A stretch of 64,000 bases of DNA from Herbaspirillum sp. ASV7 (lineage in GTDB: Bacteria; Pseudomonadota; Gammaproteobacteria; Burkholderiales; Burkholderiaceae_D): the NCBI RefSeq assembly GCF_016429215.1, contig NZ_JAELUH010000024.1:1-64000 (forward strand), in the 5' to 3' direction. Shown piece after piece: positions 17,088-26,225 of the stretch; positions within the stretch are counted from its first letter, which is position 1; each line of letters opens with the position of its first letter. The notes below the pieces were generated by a model. It did not search any database. It saw nothing but the letters and a program-made list of their open reading frames with translations, and had not been told where the DNA came from. The translations under genes and the position numbers were made by a program.

Positions 17088-18728
17088 TCAGGCGTAGGCC
17101 AGCGCTTCCATGCGCATGCCACCGTCTGTCACCGGCGCCGGTGCCACGGTGCGACTGGCTTGCGGCGCGGCCTGTGTCGGCGACAACTTGAAGATGCTCA
17201 CCACGTCGGTCAGCGCCACGCTCTGTTGTTGCATCGACGCGGCAGCCGCGGCAGCCTGCTCGACCAGGGCGGCGTTCTGCTGAGTGGTTTCGTCGATCAG
17301 GGCGATGGCGCGGTTGATCTGTTCGATGCCCATGGTCTGTTCGCTGCTGGCGGCACTGATGTCATGCATGATGTGGGTCACGCTCTTGATGCTCTCGACC
17401 ACTTCATGCATGGTCGAGCCGGCTTCGCTGACCTGCTTCTCGCCTACGGCGACCTTGGCGACCGATTCATTGATGAGGCTTTCGATTTCCTTGGCAGCGG
17501 TGGCCGAGCGTTGCGCCAGGGTACGTACCTCGGAGGCGACCACCGCAAAGCCACGACCTTGCTCACCGGCACGGGCGGCTTCCACGGCCGCATTCAAGGC
17601 CAGGATATTGGTCTGGAAGGCAATGCCGTCGATGACGCTGATGATGTCCACGATCTTGCGCGACGAGTCGCTGATGGCTTGCATGGTATCGACCACTCGG
17701 CCCACCGCGGCACCGCCACGGGCGGCGACCTGCGAGGCGTTGTCGGCCAGGCGGTTGGCCTGGGTGGCGTTCTCGGAGTTCTGCTTCACGGCCGAGGTCA
17801 TCTGTTCCATGGCCGAGGCGGTTTCCTGCAGTGAGCCGGCTTGCTGTTCGGTGCGTTGCGACAGGTCCATGTTGCCGCGCTTGATTTCATCGGAAGCCAC
17901 GGCGATGGTATCGGTGCCCTGGCGGACCTGGCCCACGATGTTGACCAGGCTGTCGTTCATGCCCTTGAGTGCGGTCATGAGCTGACCGAGTTCATCGCGG
18001 CTCTTGATTTCGATATGGCTGCCCAGATCACCGGCCTGGACGCTTTGCGCCACACTCACGGCTTGCGCCAGCGGACGGGAGATCGAGCGGGTCAGCAGCC
18101 AGGCGATGAGCGAGCCCAGGCCCAGGGCGGCGATGCTGGCGATCAGCATGGTCCACTTGGAAAGCTGGTAGGCCGCTTCGGCCTCGGCCACATTGGCTTG
18201 CGAGCTGGCGTTGAGAACGGTGTTGAAATGTTCGATATGGGCGATGACGCGGTTCAGGATGGGCATGCAGTCCTTGACCAGCGAGACCCGTGCGGCTTCG
18301 CTCTGTTGCGAGGTGGCCTTCTTGACGATATCCACGGCCACCGGCAGGTACTCTGCTTCCAGCTTGCGCAGCTGCGCCAGCATGTCCAGTTCCTGGGCCG
18401 GGGTGGCCGGATCCTTCATCAGTTCGGCCAGCCGGGCCATGCCGGCGTCGATATCCTTTTGCGCGCTGCCGACCAGGTCGAGATCGCCCTTCTGGCCGGC
18501 AGGATCCTGTACCAGCGCCAGGTTGCGCGCGGCAATGGCGCGCAGGCCGATGGCGAATTGCACTTTCGAGAGAGCGGCCAGCTTGGCCTCGTCCACGCTG
18601 GTCAGGTAGACCACCCGTTCGTTCAGACGTGCCACCTGTTGCAGCCCGAATCCAGCCACAGCTACCAACAAGACCAGTACTGCGGCAAAGCCGAGGCCAA
18701 GACGATGGCCGATCTTCAAGTTGTTCAT
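17088..18728 (-). CDS. Methyl-accepting chemotaxis protein (4HB type)
   Basis: This is a 546-residue chemoreceptor. It has a transmembrane helix (about 9-30), a four-helix-bundle periplasmic domain (about 35-190), a second transmembrane helix (about 195-215), HAMP, and a signalling domain whose hairpin tip reads [20 protein letters not shown]. The start is ATG 18728 because AGGGAGAG lies just upstream; earlier in-frame starts add 32 residues of unlike composition. It has its own terminator and sits inside the normally unbroken ybeY-corC interval. The ligand cannot be inferred. No CheR-binding NWETF-type tail is seen. Confidence 0.93.
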   Translation of the reverse strand: MNNLKIGHRLGLGFAAVLVLLVAVAGFGLQQVARLNERVVYLTSVDEAKLAALSKVQFAIGLRAIAARNLALVQDPAGQKGDLDLVGSAQKDIDAGMARLAELMKDPATPAQELDMLAQLRKLEAEYLPVAVDIVKKATSQQSEAARVSLVKDCMPILNRVIAHIEHFNTVLNASSQANVAEAEAAYQLSKWTMLIASIAALGLGSLIAWLLTRSISRPLAQAVSVAQSVQAGDLGSHIEIKSRDELGQLMTALKGMNDSLVNIVGQVRQGTDTIAVASDEIKRGNMDLSQRTEQQAGSLQETASAMEQMTSAVKQNSENATQANRLADNASQVAARGGAAVGRVVDTMQAISDSSRKIVDIISVIDGIAFQTNILALNAAVEAARAGEQGRGFAVVASEVRTLAQRSATAAKEIESLINESVAKVAVGEKQVSEAGSTMHEVVESIKSVTHIMHDISAASSEQTMGIEQINRAIALIDETTQQNAALVEQAAAAAASMQQQSVALTDVVSIFKLSPTQAAPQASRTVAPAPVTDGGMRMEALAYA

Positions 18729-18830
18729 GAGACTCTCCCTTTTGGAATTGGACTGCCTTTTAATGGATTCATTGTTGTCCATGCTGAGCACAAATTCCAT
18801 CGGGCGATTCCTGATCTTGATCATGAATAA

Positions 18831-19104
18831 TTAGAACCCATTTCATAAATAAGCGTGAGATGCGTTCTGCCCAGAAAGGGCACTGGCAAGGCGCGCGACG
18901 CGTCGTGTGGCGGTGCCACACGCAAGGAGTGCAACGCGGCCAGCGCCCTTTCTGGGCAGAACCCGTAGGGAGCGGCCCGTTTGGGCGAATTGCTGCGTTA
19001 CGAATTTGGGTCAAGACGCCCAGTCTTGACCCAAATTCGCGCCTTGCACTTCATCCCAAACGGGACTCGCTCGCACTCACGCTTATTTATGAAATGGGTT
19101 CTAA
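18831..19104. repeat. 274-bp nested palindromic element (MITE-like)
   Basis: The terminal inverted repeats are 29 bp and perfect (18831-18859 with 19076-19104, beginning TTAGAACCCATTTC). Inside are four further structures: GTTCTGCCCAGAAAGGGC at 18864-18881 with 18945-18962; a short GTGTGGC hairpin at 18905-18921; CCCGTTTGGG at 18976-18985 with 19055-19064; and a perfect 17-bp stem at 19001-19017 with 19023-19039. No convincing gene lies inside. The arms adjoin the chemoreceptor promoter on one side and the end of the ybeY operon on the other. It could be a non-autonomous transposable element or a large structured repeat; no clear target duplication is visible. Confidence 0.75.
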
Positions 19105-19230
19105 CAAGATCACGTGATTTTCGATGAGGAAACATTGTCCTGAAACATCGCCGCCGGTCTCTTGCCAGAGGGCACTGGCAGGGGAGGAGCGGCGTGACCA
19201 GCGTTCTTCACGGCAGCAGGGCGCAGGCGA

Positions 19231-19263
19231 AAAAAAACCGGCCCTGCTGGCGCAGGCCGGTTT
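19231..19263 (-). terminator. Terminator of the miaB-phoH-ybeY operon
   Basis: AAACCGGCC (19235-19243) pairs with GGCCGGTTT (19255-19263). The A-run at its left is a T-run on the minus strand, immediately downstream of ybeY. Confidence 0.85.
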
Positions 19264-19287
19264 GCATCAGGATACAGGGAGAGGGTC

Positions 19288-19743
19288 TTAGCGGGCCGCG
19301 TAAGGATTGTCGTAACCCAGTTCGGCCAGGATCTCGGTTTCCAGGGATTCCATTTCGGTGGCTTCTTCGTCGTCCTCGTGGTCATAACCTTGCGCATGCA
19401 GCACGCCGTGCACGACCAGATGGGCGGTGTGTTCTTCCACGCTCTTGTTCTGCTCGGCGGCTTCCTTTTGCAGGACGTCGGTGCAGAAGATGATGTCGGC
19501 CTGGGTGACTTCGCTGTCTTCGTCCTCGGTATAGGCGAAGGTCAGCACGTTGGTGGCGTAGTCCTTGCCGCGATAGTCGCGGTTGAGGTCGCGGCCTTCC
19601 TCGCTGCCCACGAAACGCAGGGTCAGTTCAGCCGGTGCGAACAGCGCGGCCTGCACCCAGCGGCGCAACAGGGGGCGGGTGATGGATTCTTTGAGGCGGT
19701 CATCGGCATATTGCACCGACAGGGTGAGCTTAGGCTTTGGCAT
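19288..19743 (-). CDS. ybeY: Endoribonuclease YbeY
   Basis: This 151-residue metal-dependent endoribonuclease is needed for 16S rRNA 3'-end maturation and ribosome quality control. The signature [11 protein letters not shown] (H3xH5xH zinc site) is intact near residue 115, preceded by the typical [19 protein letters not shown] segment. Its start overlaps the end of phoH by 14 bp, so the two are translationally coupled. A terminator follows at 19231-19263, ending the operon here instead of running on into corC. Confidence 0.96.
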   Translation of the reverse strand: MPKPKLTLSVQYADDRLKESITRPLLRRWVQAALFAPAELTLRFVGSEEGRDLNRDYRGKDYATNVLTFAYTEDEDSEVTQADIIFCTDVLQKEAAEQNKSVEEHTAHLVVHGVLHAQGYDHEDDEEATEMESLETEILAELGYDNPYAAR

Positions 19744-20872
19744 GACGTGGCTTGGCGGATTTGGTCAGGAGATTGGTTGCCGCGCGCGCGGTAGCGCGTG
19801 CGGTGTCGGGTTTGTGGCCGCCGGCGCTGTCATAGGCATCGACGATGCGCGCCACCAGCGGATGGCGTACCACGTCGGCGCTGGTAAAGCGCGAGAAGGC
19901 GATGCCCCGCACATCGTGCAGCACCGAGACGGCATCGACCAGGCCACTCTTCTGGCCGTGGTGCAGGTCGACCTGGGTGACGTCGCCGGTGATGACGGCC
20001 TTGCTGCCGAAGCCGATGCGGGTGAGGAACATCTTCATCTGCTCCGGCGTGGTGTTTTGCGCTTCGTCGAGGATGATGAAGGCGTGGTTCAGCGTGCGGC
20101 CGCGCATGTAGGCCAGCGGTGCGATCTCGATGGCCTGCTTTTCGAAGAGCTTCTGGGTGCGGTCGAAACCCAGCAGGTCATACAGGGCGTCATACAGCGG
20201 GCGCAGGTAGGGATCGACCTTCTGCGCCAGGTCGCCCGGCAGGAAGCCCAGGCGCTCACCCGCTTCCACGGCGGGGCGCGTGAGCACGATGCGCTGCACG
20301 GCATCGCGCTCCAGCGCATCGACCGCGCAGGCCACCGCCAGGTAGGTCTTGCCGGTGCCGGCCGGGCCTATGCCGAAGGTGATGTCGTGCTCCAGGATGG
20401 CGTTCAGGTACTGGCTCTGGTGCGGCGTGCGGCCGCGCAGGTCATGCTTGCGGGTCTTCAGGACGGGGCTGTCGGGCGGCAGGGCATCCTGGCTCTCCCT
20501 GCTCTCGATGGCGGCGGCAGCCGCTGCCGCGGCGGCCGCAGCGGTCGCCTTGCCACGGCGCGCCGGCAAGGGCGGCAGGCCCGCCTCCTCGTCGGCGGCG
20601 GCATGGGCGCGCTGCTCGACCAAGGCCAGCTGGATATCATCCACGGCGATGGCACGGTCGGCCACGGCATAGAAGCGCTCCAGCACTTCCACTGCGCGCT
20701 CGGCATTGGTGCCGGTGACCACGAAGCGATCGCCACGGCGGAAGATAGTCACGTCCAGCGCCGCCGAGATCTGGCGCAGGTTTTCATCGAGCGGGCCGCA
20801 CAGGTTGGCCAGACGCCGGTTGTCCAGCGGCTGGGGCGCGAAGTGGTGAGGCTGGTTGGGGATCTTTTTCAA
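19730..20872 (-). CDS. phoH: PhoH-family ATPase (YbeZ)
   Basis: This 380-residue cytoplasmic protein has an N-terminal KH-like region (about 20-95) and a PhoH ATPase domain (about 145-350). Walker A is GPAGTGKT and Walker B is [10 protein letters not shown] low-complexity alanine run (about 11 residues near 110-121) lies between the two parts. PhoH/YbeZ works with YbeY in RNA metabolism, which fits the overlapping gene order. It starts 36 bp after miaB ends. Confidence 0.94.
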   Translation of the reverse strand: MKKIPNQPHHFAPQPLDNRRLANLCGPLDENLRQISAALDVTIFRRGDRFVVTGTNAERAVEVLERFYAVADRAIAVDDIQLALVEQRAHAAADEEAGLPPLPARRGKATAAAAAAAAAAAIESRESQDALPPDSPVLKTRKHDLRGRTPHQSQYLNAILEHDITFGIGPAGTGKTYLAVACAVDALERDAVQRIVLTRPAVEAGERLGFLPGDLAQKVDPYLRPLYDALYDLLGFDRTQKLFEKQAIEIAPLAYMRGRTLNHAFIILDEAQNTTPEQMKMFLTRIGFGSKAVITGDVTQVDLHHGQKSGLVDAVSVLHDVRGIAFSRFTSADVVRHPLVARIVDAYDSAGGHKPDTARATARAATNLLTKSAKPRHAKA

Positions 20873-20907
20873 TGCAGGATTCCGGGTTCAGGGTTCGGTG
20901 TTGAGGT

Positions 20908-22248
20908 TCAGTGCTGGGTCACGATCTCGCCGCGCAGCGAGAAGGGGAAGGCCTCGCGGATGGTCACCTCGACGAACTGGCCGATGAGGCGCTGGCCCTG
21001 GGGGCCGCCGTCGAAGTTGACCACGCGGTTGCTCTCGGTACGGCCCTGCAGCTCATGGTCGCGGCGTTTGGAGACGCCATCGACCAGGATGCGCTGCACG
21101 CTGCCGACCATGGACGCGCTGATCCTGGCGGCATTGTCGTTGATGGCGGCCTGCAGGCGCTGCAGTCGTTGCAGCTTGACCTCGGGCGGGGTGTCGTCGG
21201 CCAGGTTGGCCGCCGGCGTGCCGGGGCGGGCGCTGAAGATGAAGGAGAAGCTGTTGTCGAAGCCGACATCCTCGACCAGCTTGAGCAGGGCCTGGAAGTC
21301 TTCCTCGGTCTCGCCGGGGAAGCCGACGATGAAGTCCGACTGCACCGTGATATCGGGGCGCACCTTGCGCATGCGGCGGATCACCGACTTGTATTCCAGC
21401 GCCGTATAGCCGCGCTTCATGGCCGCCAGCGTGCGGTCCGAGCCATGCTGGGCCGGCAGGTAGAGGTGATTGCACAGCTTGGGCACCTTGGCGTAGGTGT
21501 CGATGAGACGCTGCGAGAATTCCTTGGGATGGCTGGTCACGAAGCGGATGCGCTCGATACCGGGCAGCTCGGCGATGTATTCGATCAACAGCGCGAAGTC
21601 GGCGATCTCGCCATCTTCCATCGTGCCGCGATAGGCGTTGACGTTCTGGCCCAGCAGCATGATTTCCTTGACGCCCTGGTCGGCCAGTCCGGCCACCTCG
21701 GTGAGGACGTCCTCGAAGCGGCGCGAGACTTCCTCGCCGCGCGTATAGGGCACCACGCAATAGCTGCAATACTTGCTGCAGCCTTCCATGATGGAGACAT
21801 AGGCGCTGGCGCCTTCCACCCGCGCCGGCGGCAGGTGGTCGAACTTCTCGATCTCGGGGAAGCTGATGTCGACCTGGGGACGACCGCTGTAACGGCGCTC
21901 GCTGATCATCTGCGGCAGCCGGTGCAGGGTCTGGGGGCCGAACACCATGTCCACGAAGGGCGCGCGCTTGATGATGGCATCGCCCTCCTGGGAGGCCACG
22001 CAGCCGCCCACGCCGATGAGCAGATCAGGATTGTTCTTCTTGAGCGAACGCAGCCGGCCGAGGTCGGAAAACACCTTTTCCTGGGCCTTCTCGCGAATCG
22101 AGCAGGTGTTCAGGAGGATCACGTCGGCTTCCTCCGGGCGATCGGTCTTGACCAGGCCTTCGGCCAGGTTGAGCACGTCGGCCATCTTGTCCGAGTCGTA
22201 CTCGTTCATCTGGCAGCCGAAGGTTTTGATGAATACTTTTTTCTGCAT
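20908..22248 (-). CDS. miaB: tRNA-2-methylthio-N6-dimethylallyladenosine synthase
   Basis: This 446-residue radical-SAM methylthiotransferase converts i6A37 to ms2i6A37 in tRNA. The N-terminal cluster cysteines are in [19 protein letters not shown] and GGCVASQEG. The radical-SAM motif is CSKYCSYC, followed by [14 protein letters not shown] domain occupies the last 65 residues or so. ATG 22248 gives the family N-terminus [13 protein letters not shown]; an in-frame ATG at 22287 adds 13 residues. No clear ribosome site precedes 22248. The substrate base is made by MiaA, encoded about 24 kb away in this window. Confidence 0.96.
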   Translation of the reverse strand: MQKKVFIKTFGCQMNEYDSDKMADVLNLAEGLVKTDRPEEADVILLNTCSIREKAQEKVFSDLGRLRSLKKNNPDLLIGVGGCVASQEGDAIIKRAPFVDMVFGPQTLHRLPQMISERRYSGRPQVDISFPEIEKFDHLPPARVEGASAYVSIMEGCSKYCSYCVVPYTRGEEVSRRFEDVLTEVAGLADQGVKEIMLLGQNVNAYRGTMEDGEIADFALLIEYIAELPGIERIRFVTSHPKEFSQRLIDTYAKVPKLCNHLYLPAQHGSDRTLAAMKRGYTALEYKSVIRRMRKVRPDITVQSDFIVGFPGETEEDFQALLKLVEDVGFDNSFSFIFSARPGTPAANLADDTPPEVKLQRLQRLQAAINDNAARISASMVGSVQRILVDGVSKRRDHELQGRTESNRVVNFDGGPQGQRLIGQFVEVTIREAFPFSLRGEIVTQH

Positions 22249-22443
22249 AGATCGGTTAACTAGCGAAGGGCGCGAAGGAGTTCGCATGCCATCATGCGGG
22301 CGCTGGCCGGGGGAGGGCGGCGGGCCGCCGGAATCGGGTCCGGGGTGGTGGACGAGCCTGTCCTCAAAGGTTGGCGATTATATCACCGCAAGCCCCGCCG
22401 GGCGGGCCTGACAGCGGCCCGGATGCTGTCTTTCAGGCAATCT

Positions 22444-23340
22444 TCATAGCTCCCGGCAGCAGGCCTGCAGCCACTCCAGCACCGCCCGCAAGCGGGGGAC
22501 GGCCTTGAGGTCGCGGTGGAACACCGCCCACATCTCACGTTCGACCTGTGGCGTGGCATCCACGGTCTGCAGTTCGGGCGCCACCAGGTAGCCCGGCAGC
22601 AAGGCCATGCCCACGCCGGCACGGGCGGCCATGCACTGCGCCATCAGGCTGCTGCTGCGAAAGCGCACCGGGTTGCCGGCCGCGTGGTCTGCGATCCAGC
22701 GCGTCTCGGGAATGTCGGGCAGGCCGTCGTCATAGCCGACGAAGGGCACCGTTTTGCGTGCGCGTCGCCAGGCCGCCACGTGCTCGGGCGTGCCGCACAG
22801 GTAGAAACTCATCGTCCCCAACGGGCGGGCGATCAGCTCGCCATCCTGCGGCCGCGCGAAGCGCAGCGCCAGGTCGGCTTCGCGCCGGGCCAGGCTGACG
22901 GTCTGGTGACCCATGGTGAACTCCACGTCCAGCGCCGGCCAGCGTTCCAGCAGGGCGGGCAGGCGCGGCGCCAGGAACAGGGTACCGATGGCATCGGTAC
23001 AGGCCAGGCGCAGCTTGCCTTCCAGGCGCAGATCCTCGCCGGCCAGGGAGCGGGCCAGCTGGCGCGTCTGCTCCTGCATGGCGCGCGCGGCTGCCAGCAC
23101 GGTCTCGCCCAGGCGGGTCAGCTCGATATCATCGGCGCGACGTGAAAACAGCGGCGCGCCCAGCGCTTGCTCCAGCTGCTGCAGGCGCCGGCCGATGGTG
23201 GCGTGGGTCACCTCCAGCATGCGGGCCGCGCCCGAGAGGCTGCCGGCATCGATGAAGGCGGCGAAGCTGCGCAGGCTTTCCCAGTCTGCCTTTTCAATGG
23301 CACGGCTACCGGAGCGGGTCTTGGCTGTTAATTTATTCAC
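22444..23340 (-). CDS. LysR-family transcriptional regulator
   Basis: This is a 298-residue regulator. Its winged helix-turn-helix (about 20-80) reads SLRSFAAFIDAGSLSGAARM and VTHATIGRRLQQLEQALG, and a LysR substrate-binding domain runs from about 105 to 295. It is transcribed away from the cysteine hydrolase gene across a 108-bp gap, the usual arrangement for a LysR regulator and its target. The N-terminus has a basic extension of about 17 residues before the helix-turn-helix. The effector is unknown. Confidence 0.9.
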   Translation of the reverse strand: MNKLTAKTRSGSRAIEKADWESLRSFAAFIDAGSLSGAARMLEVTHATIGRRLQQLEQALGAPLFSRRADDIELTRLGETVLAAARAMQEQTRQLARSLAGEDLRLEGKLRLACTDAIGTLFLAPRLPALLERWPALDVEFTMGHQTVSLARREADLALRFARPQDGELIARPLGTMSFYLCGTPEHVAAWRRARKTVPFVGYDDGLPDIPETRWIADHAAGNPVRFRSSSLMAQCMAARAGVGMALLPGYLVAPELQTVDATPQVEREMWAVFHRDLKAVPRLRAVLEWLQACCREL

Positions 23341-23448
23341 AGTTAGATAGCGATTTTTTGGAATGGTGGTGCGTATTTTAACGGGCTAAGATCACTTCAT
23401 CCGCACTTCAACCCATCACCTGTCGTCATCAAGCAAAGGAGCCCGACC

Positions 23449-24057
23449 ATGGCCATTCCCCAGACCCTGATCCAGATCGCCGGCGGCGTCGCGCGCGTCG
23501 CCTCCTGGCAAGAGGCGGTACTGCTGGTCATCGACCATCAGACCGAATACACCACCGGCCGCGCGCCCATGAGCGGCATCGACGCCGCCGTGACCGAGAT
23601 CGCCGCGCTGCTGGCGCAGGCCCGCGCAGCCGGTGCACCGGTGATCCACGTGGTCCATCACGGCAAGCCGGGCGGCGCGATGTTCGATCCGCAGGGGCCG
23701 CATGTGGCCATCATCGATGGCATCGGTCCGGTGGCCGGCGAGGTCACGATCGTCAAGGGCTTGCCCAATTCCTTCGCGGGTACCACCCTGGATGCCGAAC
23801 TGAAGAAGACCGGACGCAAGTCGCTGGTGGTGGCGGGCTTCGCCACCCATATGTGCGTCAGCGCGACCGTGCGTTCGGCGCTGGACCATGGCTATGCCTC
23901 TACCGTGGTGGCCGCCGCCTGCGCCACCCGTGACCTGCCCGATCCGCTGGGCGGCCAGCCGCTCGCAGCCGCCGACATCCACCGCATCGCCCTGGCCGAG
24001 CTGGCTGATCGCTCCGCCACCGTGGTCGGCCGGGCCGCCGACCTGCTGGTGGCCTGA
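23449..24057 (+). CDS. Isochorismatase-family cysteine hydrolase
   Basis: This 202-residue hydrolase has the fold and triad of the isochorismatase/nicotinamidase superfamily: Asp in VLLVIDHQTEY, Lys in TIVKGLPNSF and Cys in GFATHMCVSATVR. The cis-peptide region before the Cys is conserved. A Cys nucleophile points to an amidase-like reaction and not isochorismate hydrolysis. The substrate is unknown. It is divergent from a LysR regulator that probably controls it, and is closed by a strong terminator. Confidence 0.9.
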   Translation: MAIPQTLIQIAGGVARVASWQEAVLLVIDHQTEYTTGRAPMSGIDAAVTEIAALLAQARAAGAPVIHVVHHGKPGGAMFDPQGPHVAIIDGIGPVAGEVTIVKGLPNSFAGTTLDAELKKTGRKSLVVAGFATHMCVSATVRSALDHGYASTVVAAACATRDLPDPLGGQPLAAADIHRIALAELADRSATVVGRAADLLVA

Positions 24058-24092
24058 GGCGGCGACGGTTCAGCTTAGACGGCTGAGGCAGG

Positions 24093-24126
24093 GAGGATGG
24101 CACGAGGGTGCCATCCTCTTTTTTTT
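24093..24126 (+). terminator. Rho-independent terminator after the cysteine hydrolase
   Basis: A perfect 11-bp stem, GAGGATGGCAC (24093-24103) with GTGCCATCCTC (24108-24118), with a GAGG loop and eight T residues (24119-24126). Confidence 0.92.
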
Positions 24127-24458
24127 GTGATGCTAGGACCTGACTTATCGAGAAGCGGATCGATATCGTCGATTTCCTCACAAAATTTCATCGCGATACG
24201 ACCTGGGAACTAGCAATAATTAGAAATTGAGAGAAAAGATTCATTGAGGCAAAAAATGCCAGGATGAAATCAGTTAGTTTGTCGGCTGTTCAAAAATCAT
24301 GCCTCTGCGCAAAGCCGGCTGGCAACGCCGCTCGCAGGGGGCATGGCAGGCATGCAGGCAGCCGTGCGGTAAGGACCGCCATGCAGGCATTTCATAACAG
24401 TATGCACACCCAGGTGCGGGATGCCGGTACGGCAGCAGCCAATAAGGATTAGTCGCCC
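24127..24458 (+). promoter_or_regulatory. Leader/promoter region of the sugar operon
   Basis: This 332-bp non-coding stretch is AT-rich in its first half (24130-24270) and then GC-rich. The GC-rich part has overlapping repeats of GCATGCAGGCA type around 24349-24389. It probably holds the promoter of the kinase-transporter operon. No clear -35/-10 pair, operator or small gene could be fixed; a 62-codon ORF inside looks non-coding. Confidence 0.4.
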
Positions 24459-25085
24459 ATGATGTCGGCAGTCTATCGCGACAGGCTAGATGCCTTGCTC
24501 GCCAGTGGTCAGCGCAGGATCCTCGGTATCGCCGGCGCGCCCGGCAGTGGCAAGTCCACGCTGGCGCAAGCCTTGCTGGAGCAGGCCGGCGACCGCGCCG
24601 TGGTGCTGCCCATGGATGGCTACCACCTTTCCAATGCCCAGCTGGCCCGTCTGGGCCGCGCCGCGCGCAAGGGCGCCGAGGACACCTTCGACAGCGCCGG
24701 CTACGTCCACCTGCTGACGCGGCTGCACGGGCAGGCGCAACAGGCGTCAGGCGAGGTGGTCTATGCACCGCAGTTCCTGCGCGAGATCGAGGAGGCCATC
24801 GCCGCTGCCATTGCCGTGCCACCCGAGGTCCAGCTCATCATCACCGAAGGCAATTACCTGCTGCTGGAGCGTGGCCACTGGGCGCGCGTGCGTTCCCTGC
24901 TGGACGAATGCTGGTACGTGGAGATCGATACCGCCTTGCGCGTGGAGCGGCTCATTGCGCGCCATATGCAGTACGGCCGCAGTCGCGAGCAGGCCACGGC
25001 CTGGGTCCTCGGCAGCGATGAAACCAATGCCGCCCTGATCGAGACCACCCGTAGGCGCGCCGACCTGGTGTTCCGCTGGGACTGA
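24459..25085 (+). CDS. P-loop kinase of the uridine kinase/PRK family (FrcK-like)
   Basis: This 208-residue cytoplasmic kinase has Walker A GAPGSGKST near residue 26, VLPMDGYHLSNAQLARLGR, an LIITEGNYLLLE strand and a C-terminal ADLVFRW. That is the PRK/uridine-kinase-like pattern seen in FrcK of rhizobial fructose ABC operons. It leads an operon with a periplasmic sugar-binding protein, ATPase, permease and isomerase, so a sugar or sugar-derived substrate is likely. The phosphate acceptor is not known. Two adjacent ATGs (24459, 24462) could start it; an AAGGA lies 10 nt before the first. Confidence 0.8.
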   Translation: MMSAVYRDRLDALLASGQRRILGIAGAPGSGKSTLAQALLEQAGDRAVVLPMDGYHLSNAQLARLGRAARKGAEDTFDSAGYVHLLTRLHGQAQQASGEVVYAPQFLREIEEAIAAAIAVPPEVQLIITEGNYLLLERGHWARVRSLLDECWYVEIDTALRVERLIARHMQYGRSREQATAWVLGSDETNAALIETTRRRADLVFRWD

Positions 25086-25189
25086 CAGGTCCGGTGCGCA
25101 TGGCCTTCCCGATCAGTAAGGTCGCAGTACCCGTAGTGCCCGAAGCAAGCAGTCAACAACAATCATCCCCCCAAAAAACGGAGACAAGC

Positions 25190-26140
25190 ATGATCAAGAA
25201 ATCCCTCGCCATGGCCTGTTCGATGCTGCTGCTGGGCGCCGCCGCCCAGTGCGCGCAAGCGGCCGACAAGCCGCTCAAGTCGGTCGGCGTCACCCTGGGC
25301 GACCTGGCCAATCCCTTCTTCGTCGCCATCGCCAAGGGCGCCGAAAGCGGTGCGCACAAGATCAATCCGGACGCCAAGGTGACCGTGGTCTCCTCCAAGT
25401 ACGACCTCAACACCCAGGTTGGCCAGATCGAGAACTTCATCGCCAACAAGGTCGACATGATCGTGGTCAACGCCGCCGATTCCAAGGGCATCGGCCCGGC
25501 CGTGAAGAAGGCCAAGAAAGCCGGCATCGTCGTGGTGGCGGTGGACGTGGCTGCCGAGGGCGCCGACGTGACCGTGATGTCGGACAACACCATGGCCGGC
25601 GCCGAGTCGTGCAAGTTCCTCGCCGACAAGTTGCAGGGCAAGGGCAATGTGGTCATCGTCAATGGTCCGCCGGTCTCGGCGGTGATGGATCGCGTCACCG
25701 GTTGCAAGGCCGAGTTCAAGAAATCGCCCGGCATCAAGATCCTCTCCGACAACCAGAACGCCGGCGGCAGCCGCGATGGCGGCCTGACCACCATGTCCAA
25801 CCTGCTGGCCGCGCACGGCAAGATCGATGCGGTCTTCGCCATCAACGACCCCACTGCCATCGGCGCCGAACTGGCGATCCGCCAGGCCAAGCGCAGCGAC
25901 ATCAAGTGGATCAGCGGCGTAGATGGTGCGCCTGACGCCGAGCGCGCCCTCAAGGACAGCAAGTCGCTCTTCGCCGCCTCGCCGGCCCAGGACCCGTATG
26001 GCATGGCCGCAGAGAGCGTGGCCATCGGCTATCAGCTCATGAACGGTCATGCGCCCGAGAAGAACGTCAAGCTGCTGCCGGTCAAGCTGATCACGCGCGA
26101 TAACGTGGCCGACTACAAGGGCTGGGTGCCGGCCAACTGA
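25190..26140 (+). CDS. Periplasmic sugar-binding protein, RbsB/FrcB type
   Basis: This 316-residue secreted protein has a clear signal peptide (cut after AQCAQA-AD) and a Peripla_BP_4 fold: GVTLGDLANPFFVAIAKGAE, VNAADSKGIGPAVKKAKKAG, FAINDPTAIGAELA and VDGAPDAERALK. The start ATG 25190 has GGAGA at 25180-25184; a longer in-frame start lies within the linker after the kinase. It delivers a monosaccharide to the adjacent permease and ATPase. Its nearest remembered relatives bind fructose, ribose or mannose. Confidence 0.92.
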   Translation: MIKKSLAMACSMLLLGAAAQCAQAADKPLKSVGVTLGDLANPFFVAIAKGAESGAHKINPDAKVTVVSSKYDLNTQVGQIENFIANKVDMIVVNAADSKGIGPAVKKAKKAGIVVVAVDVAAEGADVTVMSDNTMAGAESCKFLADKLQGKGNVVIVNGPPVSAVMDRVTGCKAEFKKSPGIKILSDNQNAGGSRDGGLTTMSNLLAAHGKIDAVFAINDPTAIGAELAIRQAKRSDIKWISGVDGAPDAERALKDSKSLFAASPAQDPYGMAAESVAIGYQLMNGHAPEKNVKLLPVKLITRDNVADYKGWVPAN

Positions 26141-26225
26141 GCTCGCGCTGGCGCTCCTTCCCTCCCTGCCGGCACAAGTTGTCCTTGAACGGATGCGCTG
26201 GCAGGGCTTACTTCTTCCTGGAACC

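Noticed and set aside
18769-19117. ORFs of 81 and 85 codons on both strands of the palindromic element
   Set aside because: They arise because the element is nearly self-complementary. No ribosome site or protein-like composition.
24264-24452. 62-codon ORF upstream of the sugar kinase
   Set aside because: There is no ribosome site, its composition follows local GC repeats, and it lies in the likely promoter region.
26160-26180. Sigma-54 promoter (GGCAC...TTGT) before the ABC ATPase gene
   Set aside because: The spacing between the two elements is too short and it lies inside a coupled operon.
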